Source: CAZFZT01 sp964523675 (lineage in GTDB: Bacteria > Planctomycetota > Phycisphaerae > Phycisphaerales > SM1A02). From it: 47,118 nt of DNA. The stretch covers positions 1 to 47,118 of the forward strand of contig CAZFZT010000016.1 of NCBI GenBank assembly GCA_964523675.1. Reading direction: 5' to 3'. Numbering within the stretch: the stretch's first letter is position 1; every line of letters begins with the position of its first letter. Shown piece by piece: positions 25,489-34,176 of this stretch. A model generated the notes under the pieces. The model was given only the letters and a program-made list of their open reading frames with translations. It was not told the origin of the DNA and searched no databases. The position numbers were made by a program, and so were the translations under genes.

Positions 25489-27033
25489 TCAGTCGGAGCT
25501 CGCGCCGGGCGTGAGGTCGCGGATGAGTTGGTCGATCTCCTTGCGCTTGCCTCGAATATCGCGGTAGGTGATGTTCTTGCGCGCGATGCCGGAGCAGATG
25601 TCAAGCGCCTCTCGGGCGATATCGATCGAACGCTCTTCACGCGCGTGCTCGATCAGCGAGGTCATCAGGTCGTATCGGATCGCCAGCTCGCGTTCCTTCT
25701 CGGTGGCGTCGATGGCGTTGATCGCTTCTTTGTATTCCGCAATCGCCTCCATGTGCCACTGCTCCTTGGCGAAACATTTGCCGAGCATGTGGCCGGCCCG
25801 CACACGAAGCCGTGGCTCGTCCTTGGCCGCCTGGAACTGTGCCATCGCATCGTCGAATCTGCCGAGTTCATACTGCACCTGTCCCAGCTCGAACTTGCGA
25901 TGCCGGTCGGTGGGATACTTCTCGACGCGCTCGGCATACTCCTTCGACTGAAGCTCCAGTAGCGCGGTGCGGGTGTCAACGAACTGCGACTTGAGTTCCG
26001 GATCATCCGGCTTGGCTTCGAGTTGCTCCTTCGCCGCGCGAACCTTTCGCCGATGCTCATCGATTTCAATGTCGCCGGCAAGCATCTTGAAGCGATACTC
26101 ATTGGTATCGGCGAAGCCCTTCTGATAAATCGCATGCGCCTTGCGCAACGCCTCATCCGAGCCATGTTTGCGCAGCAGCGAACCGTATTGGTTGATAACG
26201 TCCGGGACCGTGGGCGACTGCTCATAGGCCAGCCGGGCGCGTTCGAGGTTGCGCGCCTCAGCCGATTCATTCGTCGCAATGGCCTCGGCCTCGATCAGCT
26301 CGCGCTGCTTGTCGGCATCCTTGATGAACGTGCGGAAGCCGCCTTCCTCACCGGCTGCCTTTTCATAGCCGCCCTGATCCATGGCCCGCTGTGCTGAGAT
26401 GTCCTTGATCTCATGTTCAAGGTCGTTATTCGACGGGTCGAGCCGCAGCGCGATTTCGCCGGCTTCGATGGCCTGGTCCCATGCGCCGACGGCTTTGAAG
26501 TGATCCTTTGCCTGAATCAGCATCGATTTGTTCGGCTTCTTCTGCGACTTGATGAGGTTGAGCACGCGCGGCGCCATCCAATGGGCCGGCTCGTGTTGCT
26601 CCGCCTTGACCGCAGCATCAAGCGCCTTGAGCGCAAGCGAAGGATTCTTGAGATCCTTCATCCATGCAAACTCGGCCGCGGCAAAGCGCGAGACGGCTGT
26701 GTTGTCCGTGATGGTGCGCACTTCCCGGCCGGACGCCGCCTTGCCACCCTTGCCCATGTACTTGATCGCCGCCTCATACATCGCTTCATGAAAAGACATC
26801 GGCTCCGGATCGAGCTTGACCGCCATGGCGAAGCAGGTGAGGGCGTAGTCATAGTCGAAGCGGTCCGCGGCAACCCCGCCGTGCTCGTACCACTTGCGCG
26901 CTTTCTCCGGCTGTGGCTGGAAGGACTCAGCGCCGTCGCCGGAGCCGGAACCGTCCCCGCCGCTGCCGCCATGTGCAGCGCTCGTCGTGGCGGCATCGTT
27001 TGGATCAGTCTTCTTACGTCGGAATAGAGCCAC
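25489..27033 (-). CDS. TPR-rich cytoplasmic protein
   Basis: About 514 residues, starting at a GTG at 27033 with a good AGGAG 5 nt upstream; the open frame continues upstream but reads as non-protein-like sequence. The N-terminus is basic (ALFRRKKTDPNDAA), followed by a Gly/Ser-rich linker, then degenerate TPR helices through the rest (ALTCFAMAVKLDPEPMSFHE, SLALKALDAAVKAEQHEPAHW, YELGRFDDAMAQFQAAKDE). No signal peptide or membrane helix is seen. Function is unknown; TPR arrays scaffold protein complexes. It is divergent from def across a repeat-filled spacer and runs towards kdsB on the same strand. Confidence 0.82.
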   Translation of the reverse strand: MALFRRKKTDPNDAATTSAAHGGSGGDGSGSGDGAESFQPQPEKARKWYEHGGVAADRFDYDYALTCFAMAVKLDPEPMSFHEAMYEAAIKYMGKGGKAASGREVRTITDNTAVSRFAAAEFAWMKDLKNPSLALKALDAAVKAEQHEPAHWMAPRVLNLIKSQKKPNKSMLIQAKDHFKAVGAWDQAIEAGEIALRLDPSNNDLEHEIKDISAQRAMDQGGYEKAAGEEGGFRTFIKDADKQRELIEAEAIATNESAEARNLERARLAYEQSPTVPDVINQYGSLLRKHGSDEALRKAHAIYQKGFADTNEYRFKMLAGDIEIDEHRRKVRAAKEQLEAKPDDPELKSQFVDTRTALLELQSKEYAERVEKYPTDRHRKFELGQVQYELGRFDDAMAQFQAAKDEPRLRVRAGHMLGKCFAKEQWHMEAIAEYKEAINAIDATEKERELAIRYDLMTSLIEHAREERSIDIAREALDICSGIARKNITYRDIRGKRKEIDQLIRDLTPGASSD

Positions 27034-27161
27034 CTGTACTCCTGGGAGGTAAATCAGCGCGTGAAAAGCCAGTACCGGCTTCGCATCCGTAACCGGCGCG
27101 GTTCCCCGCAGCAACCGGGGCCATGGTGAAGGTACGCGGAAACGCGAAAGCGGTCAATGAT

Positions 27162-27280
<119 letters not shown>

Positions 27281-27287
27281 ACCCGCG

Positions 27288-27293
27288 TAACAT
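27288..27293 (+). promoter_or_regulatory. -10-like TAACAT before def
   Basis: TAACAT ends 5 nt before ATG 27299 and 8 nt before ATG 27302. Confidence 0.45.
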
Positions 27294-27298
27294 AAGCG

Positions 27299-27820
27299 AT
27301 GATGCCTGTCGAACCGGCCAAGCTCTCGATCATCCATTACCCGGAGCCGATCCTGCGCAGGAAAGCGCAGCCGGTCGAGGACGTCAATGAAGAGGTCCGG
27401 GCCGTCGCTCTTCGCATGCTCGAACTGATGCACGAGGCGGACGGCGTGGGGCTGGCAGCGCCGCAGGTGGGCTTGCCCTGGCGTCTCTTTGTCGTTGCCG
27501 CCCGCGAAGGTGACACGGCCGATCACGTCTTCATCAATCCAACGCTCAAGGTAACGAACCCCGCGCCGGTGGCGCAAGAGGAGGGCTGCCTGAGTCTGCC
27601 GGGAATTCACGTTGAAGTGCGACGCGCGAAGGCGGTTGAACTCTCTGCGGTGAATCTCGCAGGTGAGCCGATCACGGTCGCAGCGGAGGATTTCCTCGCC
27701 CGGGTCTGGCAGCACGAGTTCGATCACCTCGAAGGCAAGCTCATCATCGACCGCATGTCGCCGATGGCCCGCCTGGCCACGCGCAGGTCGCTCAAGGAAC
27801 TCGAGGCCGCGGCCAGGTAG
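27299..27820 (+). CDS. def: Peptide deformylase
   Basis: A 173-residue cytosolic metalloenzyme that removes the formyl group from the N-terminal methionine of nascent proteins. All three motifs are intact: GVGLAAPQVG, EEGCLSLPG with metal ligand C97, and QHEFDHLEG with H139, E140 and H143. The length and motif spacing match type 1 enzymes. The first two codons are both ATG (27299, 27302); which is used is open. The fmt gene, often linked to def, is not present. A hairpin of unknown role lies 41 bases after the stop. Confidence 0.96.
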   Translation: MMPVEPAKLSIIHYPEPILRRKAQPVEDVNEEVRAVALRMLELMHEADGVGLAAPQVGLPWRLFVVAAREGDTADHVFINPTLKVTNPAPVAQEEGCLSLPGIHVEVRRAKAVELSAVNLAGEPITVAAEDFLARVWQHEFDHLEGKLIIDRMSPMARLATRRSLKELEAAAR

Positions 27821-27861
27821 GCCCGGCTGGGCATTCTCAATGTCCGGGGAAATGCAGCTGC

Positions 27862-27887
27862 CGCACGAGTGTACGGGAACTCGTGCG
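27862..27887 (+). other. 9-bp hairpin downstream of def
   Basis: A perfect stem CGCACGAGT / ACTCGTGCG with an 8-base loop. There is no U-tract, so it is not a canonical terminator; it may stabilise the def mRNA 3' end. Confidence 0.5.
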
Positions 27888-27962
27888 TGGCGGGAGGCCC
27901 GCACTCCGAATCTTCGCACCTCGGCTCCACAATGCGATTGCCCGGCCAGATAGGCGAACGAC

Positions 27963-27991
27963 TTGGCATTGAGGGCCGATTCGGCTAGAAT
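27963..27991 (+). promoter_or_regulatory. Sigma-70-type promoter of tRNA-Val
   Basis: TTGGCA (27963-27968) and TAGAAT (27986-27991), with a 17-base spacer, each match consensus at 5 of 6 positions. Predicted initiation is near 27998, a few bases before the mature tRNA. Confidence 0.8.
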
Positions 27992-28005
27992 GCACTCGAA
28001 ATGTC

Positions 28006-28079
28006 GGGCCATTGGCGCAGCTGGCTAGCGCGCTTGCATGACACGCAAGAGGTCACTGGTTCAAGTCCAGTATGGCCCA
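28006..28079 (+). tRNA. tRNA-Val (anticodon GAC)
   Basis: A full cloverleaf. The acceptor stem is GGGCCAT/ATGGCCC with discriminator A. The anticodon stem is CTTGC/GCAAG with loop ATGACAC, anticodon GAC at 28040-28042. The T arm is ACTGG-TTCAAGT-CCAGT. It decodes GUC/GUU. The encoded 3' end reads ACCT, so CCA is probably added after transcription. It is monocistronic, with its own promoter and terminator. Confidence 0.97.
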
Positions 28080-28082
28080 CCT

Positions 28083-28121
28083 GAACACCCCCTTGTGCTG
28101 CAAGGGGGTGTGTTCGTTTTT
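28083..28121 (+). terminator. Intrinsic terminator after tRNA-Val
   Basis: A strong GC-rich hairpin (GAACACCCCCTTG / CAAGGGGGTGTGTTC, loop TGCTG, one bulge) followed by GTTTTT. It is the only convincing Rho-independent terminator I found in the window. Confidence 0.93.
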
Positions 28122-28233
28122 GCAGGCAACAGGAGCTGCACGGATGCGTAAGAGCCGCTCTACCCAAAGAAGAGCATTGCAATGAGCGGAACCGGCGCGT
28201 GCTCAAGAGCTGCTAGTGCGATCGCTCCTGCCG

Positions 28234-29523
28234 TCAATCCTCTGGATCAAAAGCTGATTGCCTGATCAACTCCGGGATGACGTGGGAATGTCGTTCAATT
28301 GCCTCAGGTCCAGCAATCGCCGTGAGTTGAAGAAGGAAATCGACTGATAACTGACGTCGCTCGAGTATCAGAGGATCAAGCGTCTTGGCCAAGGGTGTCT
28401 TCTCATACACCCCCTGATTGCGTCGATCGTCGTAATCAATGCAGAGTTTCTCAAGACTGTCGCAAATCCTCGCGTAGCCGGTCTCGTAGTCCTGAAGGAG
28501 TGCGTCAGCGGCGGTGCGGAGTTCCGCGCCGAGTAGGGTGTCATTCTTCAGTTTGGCGAAAAGCGCGTGAAGCGTGGTCGAATCCGGATACAACTCTGGA
28601 AACACCGACACCTTCACGGCCATAGTAAAGGCCGTCCGCTCCACATCCGGAAGCAGCGATGCGATGCCGTCGGTCGTCCGCTGGTTCAACGACGCGATCT
28701 GGACTGTGACATCATGCCAGGCGTGAAAGAGGGCGACGTATTTCGCATGCAGCTCTTCCGGAGTCATTGACCCCTCAAACGTGGCTATGCGATTGGCCGC
28801 GAGTTTTCGTCGGGTATCGAACTGAAGATCGGCACATTTGCACACGAGTGGCGTCAACAGCGCCTCGTGGGCGTTGAGCAGCACCTCGACCTCCTGCAAC
28901 ACGTCCGCCAAGGTAGATTTCCAAAATGTCTGCTCCGCGATCTCCCTCAGTTCGATGTTCAGCCAACGTACCGTACGGCTCACCGTACGGCAGTTTCGAC
29001 GACGAGCGTCGTAATAGATCGTCGGGAGGCGATCACGTTGCTCATCCGTCAGAATCGGCTCAAGTAACTCGATCAACGAGTACTCCATCTGGATAAATGC
29101 TTCCCGGAGCAGACGCGTGTTTCGGTCATTTCTAATGCTCAGCTGCGCTACCTTCGGGGAGTTCGCGCCCTCTGCCCGGTACAGATCCCAGAGTTCAGCG
29201 CTCTCGGTGAAATATCGCGGCGTCTCTCGATCCAGGAATGCGTTATGGCGTTCGACGAACTCGCCGTACATGAGATCCATGAAGTGCCGCTGTTCATCCG
29301 AGCATTGAAGGATGCGGCACCATCGCTCGAGGTCGTCGGGGTTGAGCGCTCGCTCCGGGAGCCACACATTCAGTCCGGGCGGATACTGATCCGAATAGTC
29401 GAAAATGCTTCGCGCTTCGTCACGCGCCTGCATTCGCGGCTCATCATACAACTCATCACCGAACGCGCAGCCGCATTTCACCAGAAGCGAAGCAATGCAA
29501 AGTATGGCATTGACGTTCTTCAT
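28234..29523 (-). CDS. Secreted hypothetical protein, 429 aa
   Basis: Not recognised. It starts at an ATG with AGGAG 6 nt upstream. A signal peptide (KNVNAILCIASLLVKCGCAFG) precedes a mature, largely helical, Arg/Glu/Leu-rich protein with no repeats or catalytic motif that I can identify. The cysteines at the end of the signal do not form a good lipobox. Codon use is somewhat less GC-biased than the neighbours, and the gene stands alone between tRNA-Val and the amidinotransferases, which could reflect acquisition. It has some resemblance in texture to planctomycete exported helical proteins with DEQRxRL motifs (here LTDEQRDRLPTIY). Confidence 0.7.
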   Translation of the reverse strand: MKNVNAILCIASLLVKCGCAFGDELYDEPRMQARDEARSIFDYSDQYPPGLNVWLPERALNPDDLERWCRILQCSDEQRHFMDLMYGEFVERHNAFLDRETPRYFTESAELWDLYRAEGANSPKVAQLSIRNDRNTRLLREAFIQMEYSLIELLEPILTDEQRDRLPTIYYDARRRNCRTVSRTVRWLNIELREIAEQTFWKSTLADVLQEVEVLLNAHEALLTPLVCKCADLQFDTRRKLAANRIATFEGSMTPEELHAKYVALFHAWHDVTVQIASLNQRTTDGIASLLPDVERTAFTMAVKVSVFPELYPDSTTLHALFAKLKNDTLLGAELRTAADALLQDYETGYARICDSLEKLCIDYDDRRNQGVYEKTPLAKTLDPLILERRQLSVDFLLQLTAIAGPEAIERHSHVIPELIRQSAFDPED

Positions 29524-29906
29524 CTGCCTCTCCTATTCCGAGAGCGAAACAATCGGGCCGCGTGCCCTTAACCACCTTCGCAGGCGGCGCCCATTGGTCG
29601 CATCGGGATGGGCCGACATGGCATCGGCTGGTCGAGTGAATTTTGGCAAGTATACGGGCATTCCGGATCGCCACTCGGCACGCACACGCGCAATCTGGAC
29701 CGCGATGTTCGAGGGTGACCGTCAGCCGATTGCGCTAGCAGTCCCCGCAGGATCGATCGCACAAGCATCGGCAGTGGTTTAAGAACGCGCCGTCGGCGAG
29801 CGCGCTTTCAAGCAGTCGGCGGCGCAAAGCCCGGATGTGGCGAGAAGCAGTCCAACCTGCCTAGGTCGCCGGCGGGTCGGGTCGGTCAGACTGCGCCGTA
29901 TTGCCG
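29524..29906. other. 383-base stretch without a recognisable gene
   Basis: It holds the Shine-Dalgarno leader of the upstream-facing 429-residue gene at its left edge. On the right it holds the sequence beyond the end of the second amidinotransferase gene. Short open frames exist on both strands, but their products look random. No palindromic repeat of the types seen elsewhere is evident. Confidence 0.5.
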
Positions 29907-30995
29907 TTATGCCAGCGACGTGCTGCGCCTTCTGATATCGAGCGTGGCGCAGTGGAACGCGCCACCGAATATGGCGTAGTGCGCGAAGGGACACGGGATC
30001 GGCTCGAAGCCCCATCGCGACAGCGCATCGATTGTGCTCCGCTGACCTTGCTCAACGACCACGCGCTTCTCATCGAGGGACAACACGTTGATGTTCAGCC
30101 AGCGACTGCATTCATTACGAACGCGCAGCAGGCCGGACGCCGCCGGATCGGGTGGAGGCGCTTCGAGGAGTTCCCACTCTTTAAGGGCCGGCACGGCCTT
30201 GCGCAGGCCATCCATCACAACCCACTCCGGATTGACCATCGCTCGGCCGGGCGCGAGCGGCATGAAGTGCAGGTCGATGTGCATCGCATGTCTGTTTCGG
30301 ATCGGAATCTCATGGATGAAATAGCCGGCCGAGTCCGCGCGACTGTTGAGATGCCGGCGAAGCCAGTCGATGCCCGCACGATTGGTGGTGTTCGACCTGA
30401 TCGCAAAGAGGTCACGATCGCAGCGGATAAAGTCGGCCGCATCAAAAACGGGCTCGTGCTCTGTGAGAATGAATCCCTCGCTGCCGCGGGTCATGTAATT
30501 GCGATCGTACAGATCATCAGGCAGTTCCGGCTTGGGCGCGCTCGTCCAGCGGGCGCCCGCTTCAAAGTATTCCTTGAGCAGTTCGCGGTAGGCGAATGTT
30601 TCAAAGTAGCGCGATCGCCACGATTGCGGCGCTTCGATGATCTCGCTTCCGATCACCAGAAGTGAATCGCGCGGCGCGGCACATGAATACCCATGCGAAG
30701 ACCAGCGCGGCGTGGCGAACCTTTTCTGGAAGGGTTGCGGCTTCGGCCGGCGCACGCGCACGCCTTCGGCTTCAAGCAGCGTGATGAAGCCGTTGAGTTC
30801 ATGCTGCGCATGTCTGAGCGTCGCTTCTGGATATCGCATGCCTGCGACGAGCGGCTGTAGCGCAGATGCAGCGCGCGGGGCGCCGCAGATCTCGGCAGCA
30901 TGATCGCCGGGGATCGTCGCGTTGGTGAGTTCGCCGACGATCACTTCTTCCAGCGGATCCCACTCATTATGCGAGTTGACGGGACAGGAAAGCAT
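29907..30995 (-). CDS. Amidinotransferase (GATM/StrB-like), second of a tandem pair
   Basis: A 362-residue member of the glycine amidinotransferase family, which moves the amidino group of arginine to an amine acceptor through a Cys-amidino intermediate. It opens with CPVNSHNEWDPLEEVIVG and keeps the Asp motif EPVFDAADFIR, the His motif MHIDLHFMPLAPG and the catalytic Cys in GGAFHCATLDIRRR (C349). It differs from its upstream paralogue at the acceptor-contact region (HIDLHF against HIDTTF), so it may use another amine. It lies 100 bases downstream of the paralogue, on the same strand, and that spacer is almost entirely an inverted heptamer repeat. No Shine-Dalgarno is visible. The product (guanidinoacetate or another guanidino compound) is unknown. 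Confidence 0.9.
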   Translation of the reverse strand: MLSCPVNSHNEWDPLEEVIVGELTNATIPGDHAAEICGAPRAASALQPLVAGMRYPEATLRHAQHELNGFITLLEAEGVRVRRPKPQPFQKRFATPRWSSHGYSCAAPRDSLLVIGSEIIEAPQSWRSRYFETFAYRELLKEYFEAGARWTSAPKPELPDDLYDRNYMTRGSEGFILTEHEPVFDAADFIRCDRDLFAIRSNTTNRAGIDWLRRHLNSRADSAGYFIHEIPIRNRHAMHIDLHFMPLAPGRAMVNPEWVVMDGLRKAVPALKEWELLEAPPPDPAASGLLRVRNECSRWLNINVLSLDEKRVVVEQGQRSTIDALSRWGFEPIPCPFAHYAIFGGAFHCATLDIRRRSTSLA

Positions 30996-31005
30996 GAGAT
31001 GGATT

Positions 31006-31090
31006 GGCTACTGGCTCTTGGCTATCGGTTGTTCGGGGCCGAGAGCCACCAGCCACCAGCCACCAGCCAACAACGAACAACGAACGACTA
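31006..31090. repeat. Inverted heptamer repeat between the two amidinotransferase genes
   Basis: GGCTACTGGCTCTTGGCTAT plus GGTTGTTCGG on the left pairs imperfectly with repeated AGCCACC units and AGCCAACAACGAACAACGAA on the right. The unit length is 7. It fills the 100-base spacer and would form a long hairpin in the shared transcript. Confidence 0.8.
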
Positions 31091-31095
31091 ACCCC

Positions 31096-32256
31096 TCAAT
31101 CGAAATACGACCGCAGCGCGCCGCGCCTTCTGATATCGAGCGTCGCGCAGTGGAACGCCCCGCCGAACGCAGCGTAGTGCTGGAACGCGCAGGGGATCGG
31201 CTCGAAGCCCCAATCCCTGAGGGCTGCGATCATCGACGGCTGCTTGCGTTCGCAGATGACGCGCTTCTCGTCGAGCATGAGCACGTTCATGCTCAGCCAC
31301 TTGCCGCACATGCTCGTGAGTTTCACCAGCGTCCCTTCAATCGGGTCCGGCTCTGGAGCGGTCAGGATGTCCCAGCCCCGGAACATCGCAGGAAGGCGCG
31401 ACACGTCGAGATACTCCGGGTTGACGAGCAACTTGCCCGGCGCGAGCGGCATAAAGGTCGTGTCAATATGCATCGGCTGCGGACAGCGGCTTTCGATCTC
31501 AGTAATGCGATACTTCGATCCGAGGTGCCGGCGCAGCCAATTGATGCCCATGTCGTTGGTGACGTTGCTTTTGATGGCGAAGATATCGCGGCCGCAACGC
31601 ACGAAATCAGCCGCATCGAAGACCGGCTCGTGCTCGGTGATGACCCGCCTGACCGGTTCACCCTTCCTTGGCGCTTCATAAGAAGCGTCATAGAGCGCAT
31701 CATCAAGCTGCGGTTTGGGCGCGGCTGTCCATTTCGCGCCGGCATTGAAATATTCGCGGCATAATGAACGGTACGCAAAGGTTTCAAAGTAACGCGAGCG
31801 CCACGCCATCGGCGTTTCAATGATCTCATCGCCGATGACGAGCATCGAATCGCGCGGACACGCGCATGTGAAGCCGCGTGAAGACCAAGTCGGCGTGGCG
31901 AACTTCCTCTTGAAGGGTTCCGGATCAGGGCGGCGCACGCGCACGCCTTCTGCTTCAAGAATGTGGATGAACTCATCTAGTTCACGCCGTGCCGGACTGG
32001 TCATGATGCGCGGGAAGCGCAGCCCGCCGAAGAATGGATATATCGCGGCTGCGGCTTTGGGAATGTTGCAGGTGACGGCGATGTGACTGGAGGGGATGGT
32101 GGCGTCATCGACATGGCCGACGATGACTTCTTCGAGCGGATCCCACTCGTTGTGCGCGTTGACGGGGCAGGCGACGGCAACAGGCGATGCGGCCTGTTGC
32201 AGTGCTTCGGAGGCCGCTCCTGGTGGAGCAGCGATGGTGGCGCTCGATCTGATCAC
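31096..32256 (-). CDS. Amidinotransferase (GATM/StrB-like), first of a tandem pair
   Basis: A 386-residue paralogue of the following gene, with the same family landmarks: CPVNAHNEWDPLEEVIVG, EPVFDAADFVRCGRDIFAIK, MHIDTTFMPLAPGKLLVNPE, and catalytic C370 in GGAFHCATLDIRRRG. The HIDTTF sequence is closer to vertebrate arginine:glycine amidinotransferase than the copy downstream. About 25 extra N-terminal residues precede the conserved start. Translation probably begins at the GTG at 32256; an internal start near the CPVNAHNEW block is possible. It is divergent from the secreted HAF-repeat gene. The two copies differ enough that this is an old duplication rather than a recent one. Confidence 0.9.
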   Translation of the reverse strand: MIRSSATIAAPPGAASEALQQAASPVAVACPVNAHNEWDPLEEVIVGHVDDATIPSSHIAVTCNIPKAAAAIYPFFGGLRFPRIMTSPARRELDEFIHILEAEGVRVRRPDPEPFKRKFATPTWSSRGFTCACPRDSMLVIGDEIIETPMAWRSRYFETFAYRSLCREYFNAGAKWTAAPKPQLDDALYDASYEAPRKGEPVRRVITEHEPVFDAADFVRCGRDIFAIKSNVTNDMGINWLRRHLGSKYRITEIESRCPQPMHIDTTFMPLAPGKLLVNPEYLDVSRLPAMFRGWDILTAPEPDPIEGTLVKLTSMCGKWLSMNVLMLDEKRVICERKQPSMIAALRDWGFEPIPCAFQHYAAFGGAFHCATLDIRRRGALRSYFD

Positions 32257-32348
32257 GCACTATGAGAACACGACGGGACGATCGGCCGCGTCGGGAAGCG
32301 GCCTGATTTGTACGCTCCAAGCACGGGCCGGCCGTAGTGGATTCATCG

Positions 32349-32376
32349 TTGCAATGGCTGAGATCGGTGGTAAATT
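32349..32376 (+). promoter_or_regulatory. Possible promoter for the HAF-repeat gene
   Basis: TTGCAA (32349-32354) and TAAATT (32371-32376) are spaced by 16 bases in a locally AT-richer patch. The predicted start is about 40 bases before the GTG at 32425. Confidence 0.35.
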
Positions 32377-32424
32377 ATCTCTGGTGGGCTCCCCTTCCGG
32401 CCCTCCGGCAAAGGCGTTTTTCAA

Positions 32425-33768
32425 GTGGACATCACCGGGAACAACCTCGCCGGAGCAACGAAGCGACGCGGCTTCCGCGCGCTGCCCTCACCCTCCGCGC
32501 TGCGGTGGTTTATGCTTGCACTGACAGCCCTGATTGCAGCCCACCTCGCCGCGCCGGCTGCCAACGCCCAGTGCCAGTACGAAGTCACCGGCATCATCAC
32601 GCCTGACGACGCGGATTCCTGCTGGCCGTTCCCGCCGTCGAACACCTTCCCGCAGGGGATGAACGAGAATGGCGAAGTCGTCGGCTGGTATGTGCCGTGC
32701 GCCATCGGCAACGAACGAGCATTCTTCTGGTCGCAGGAGACCGGCTTCGTCACGCTGCCCCAGCCGCCGGGCGCGGTGCAGGCGTATGCAACTGACATCA
32801 ACGACCACGGCTACATCGTCGGCCAGCACGTGTACTCCGGCGTCGGCTCAAAGGGCTACATCTACAACCCCCGCACCGGCGAGTTCAAGTACCTCGAACC
32901 GCTGCACAAAGGCGCGACGGCGACGAATCTCACGGCTGCGAACGCAATCAACAATCAGAACACGGTGGTCGGTGCTCGCGTGATTACAGAGCCGGGCGAG
33001 TCGCCAGCGATCCGCAACGCCGTGATCTGGCACCCCTACGGCGTGAACGGCAACGGCCGCGAGGTGGTGATTGACCTGGGCGACTTCGGTGTGGGGCCAA
33101 GAAGCAGTGCGCGGTCACTCAGTGATGCTGGAACGAGCGTCGTAGGGTGGACAGGGACGGGGGGCGATGTCGCCATCCCGTTTCGCCGAGGTGAGAACGG
33201 CGATGTCTCTCTCCTTGATGAGTCGTTTGGTCTTGACCTAGGCTTTGCGTTCGGAGTGAGCAATGATGATGTTGTCGTCGGGTCGGCGATCTTCAATGGC
33301 GAACCGGGAAAGGCATTCATTTGGAATGGGCGCAATGTCGCCATCATTGAACCACTCCCGGGATTTACGAGTGGCGGAGCGCTAGGGGTCAACAACTTCG
33401 GTCAAACCCTACTCGCATGTTCGAACGGACCAAATCACACTCCAGCGATCTACCAACACGGTGAGACTTCGCTGTTATCCGATCTGATGACCGACGACGG
33501 CGGCCTTGCACTTCAAAATCCTCATGAGATAAACGACCAAGGAGGCGTCTTGGTGCGCGGTATCTTTGGCTCGAAGACAGTCGGTGTGCTGCTTGCACCG
33601 CTAAATCGCCCGATCACTGATCTCGATGCCGACTGTGTCACCGATGTACACGATCTTCTGATGCTTCTTGGCCAATGGGGACCGTGCGATGGATGTCCTT
33701 CGGACTTCACTGGAAACGGGGTCATTGGAGTCCCCGACCTTTTATTCATGCTTAGCAATTGGGATTGA
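32425..33768 (+). CDS. Secreted HAF-repeat protein with dockerin-like tail
   Basis: A 447-residue exported protein. A long signal peptide (hydrophobic FMLALTALIAAHLAAPAANA, cleavage near residue 48) follows a GTG start. Residues about 50-380 contain repeated units of the HAF type (INDHGYIVG, AINNQNTVVG, VSNDDVVVG, INDQGGVLV, each followed by AFIW-like text). These build a propeller-like fold of unknown role. The C-terminus has two dockerin-like halves (LDADCVTDVHDLLMLLGQWG, GNGVIGVPDLLFMLSNW). The second half of the gene is visibly less GC-rich than the first, suggesting mosaic origin or repeat expansion. It is divergent from the amidinotransferase genes. Confidence 0.82.
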   Translation: MDITGNNLAGATKRRGFRALPSPSALRWFMLALTALIAAHLAAPAANAQCQYEVTGIITPDDADSCWPFPPSNTFPQGMNENGEVVGWYVPCAIGNERAFFWSQETGFVTLPQPPGAVQAYATDINDHGYIVGQHVYSGVGSKGYIYNPRTGEFKYLEPLHKGATATNLTAANAINNQNTVVGARVITEPGESPAIRNAVIWHPYGVNGNGREVVIDLGDFGVGPRSSARSLSDAGTSVVGWTGTGGDVAIPFRRGENGDVSLLDESFGLDLGFAFGVSNDDVVVGSAIFNGEPGKAFIWNGRNVAIIEPLPGFTSGGALGVNNFGQTLLACSNGPNHTPAIYQHGETSLLSDLMTDDGGLALQNPHEINDQGGVLVRGIFGSKTVGVLLAPLNRPITDLDADCVTDVHDLLMLLGQWGPCDGCPSDFTGNGVIGVPDLLFMLSNWD

Positions 33769-33946
33769 GAAAGGAGGTGCACTGGCATCTGAATTTCGAT
33801 GAGTAGGGGCGATCCACGTCTTTCGGACCGCCTGGAGGAGAGAAACTGGGCGGCCACTGCCGTCGATCCTGACAGGCGCCCATTTGGGGGCGCTCTCCGA
33901 TACAACTCCTTTCGAAAGGAGCATTCGAAGGAGTGCGACGACGTAG

Positions 33947-34093
33947 AAGTTTGACCTCTACGTCTGTTGTGAAAACTACTGCCCCGACAACGCGCTGATG
34001 GCATTTGAGCTTCTCGACAACGTCGAGATTCTCGGCGGCATCGACGGCTTCCCCGGCACCGAAACCTCACGCGACCAGCGCCGCTCTTCGTGA
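33947..34093 (+). pseudogene. Possible 3' remnant of a coding gene
   Basis: A frame closed upstream by TAG encodes about 48 residues, including CCENYCPDNALMAFELL and DNVEILGGIDGFPGTE, and ends at TGA. Codon use is strongly GC3-biased and the product looks like real protein. There is no start with a ribosome site, and the upstream part is missing. I do not recognise the parent family. An internal ATG at 33998 could at most give 31 residues. Confidence 0.3.
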
Positions 34094-34129
34094 TAACCAG
34101 CAGCTCTCCCCCCGCTCTCTGTCACTCTC

Positions 34130-34176
34130 AATCCTTCGCACCTTCGGCCCTTCGCTTTGCCCCTTCGCCCCTTTCT
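34130..34176. repeat. CCTTCGC-type heptamer array after the MlaE-like gene
   Basis: Degenerate CCTTCGC, CCTTCGG and CCCTTCG units sit directly at the 3' end of the minus-strand permease gene. They belong to the same AAGG-CG family seen at 35059-35116 and 39172-39200. Confidence 0.65.

Larger units (their letters stand above)
33769..34176. other. 408-base stretch: gene remnant and CCTTCGC heptamer array
   Basis: It contains a frame at 33947-34093 that looks like the 3' end of a lost gene and, at about 34130-34176, a degenerate CCTTCGC array that begins right after the MlaE-like gene's stop. The first 170 bases show nothing recognisable. Confidence 0.5.

Noticed and set aside
28971..28990. Twin CCGTACGG palindromes as an operator
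   Set aside because: They lie well inside the 429-residue coding sequence, far from any start, and could occur by codon choice.
29568..29768. 66-residue minus-strand frame in the 383-base gap
   Set aside because: It has no ribosome site, random composition and no recognisable motif.
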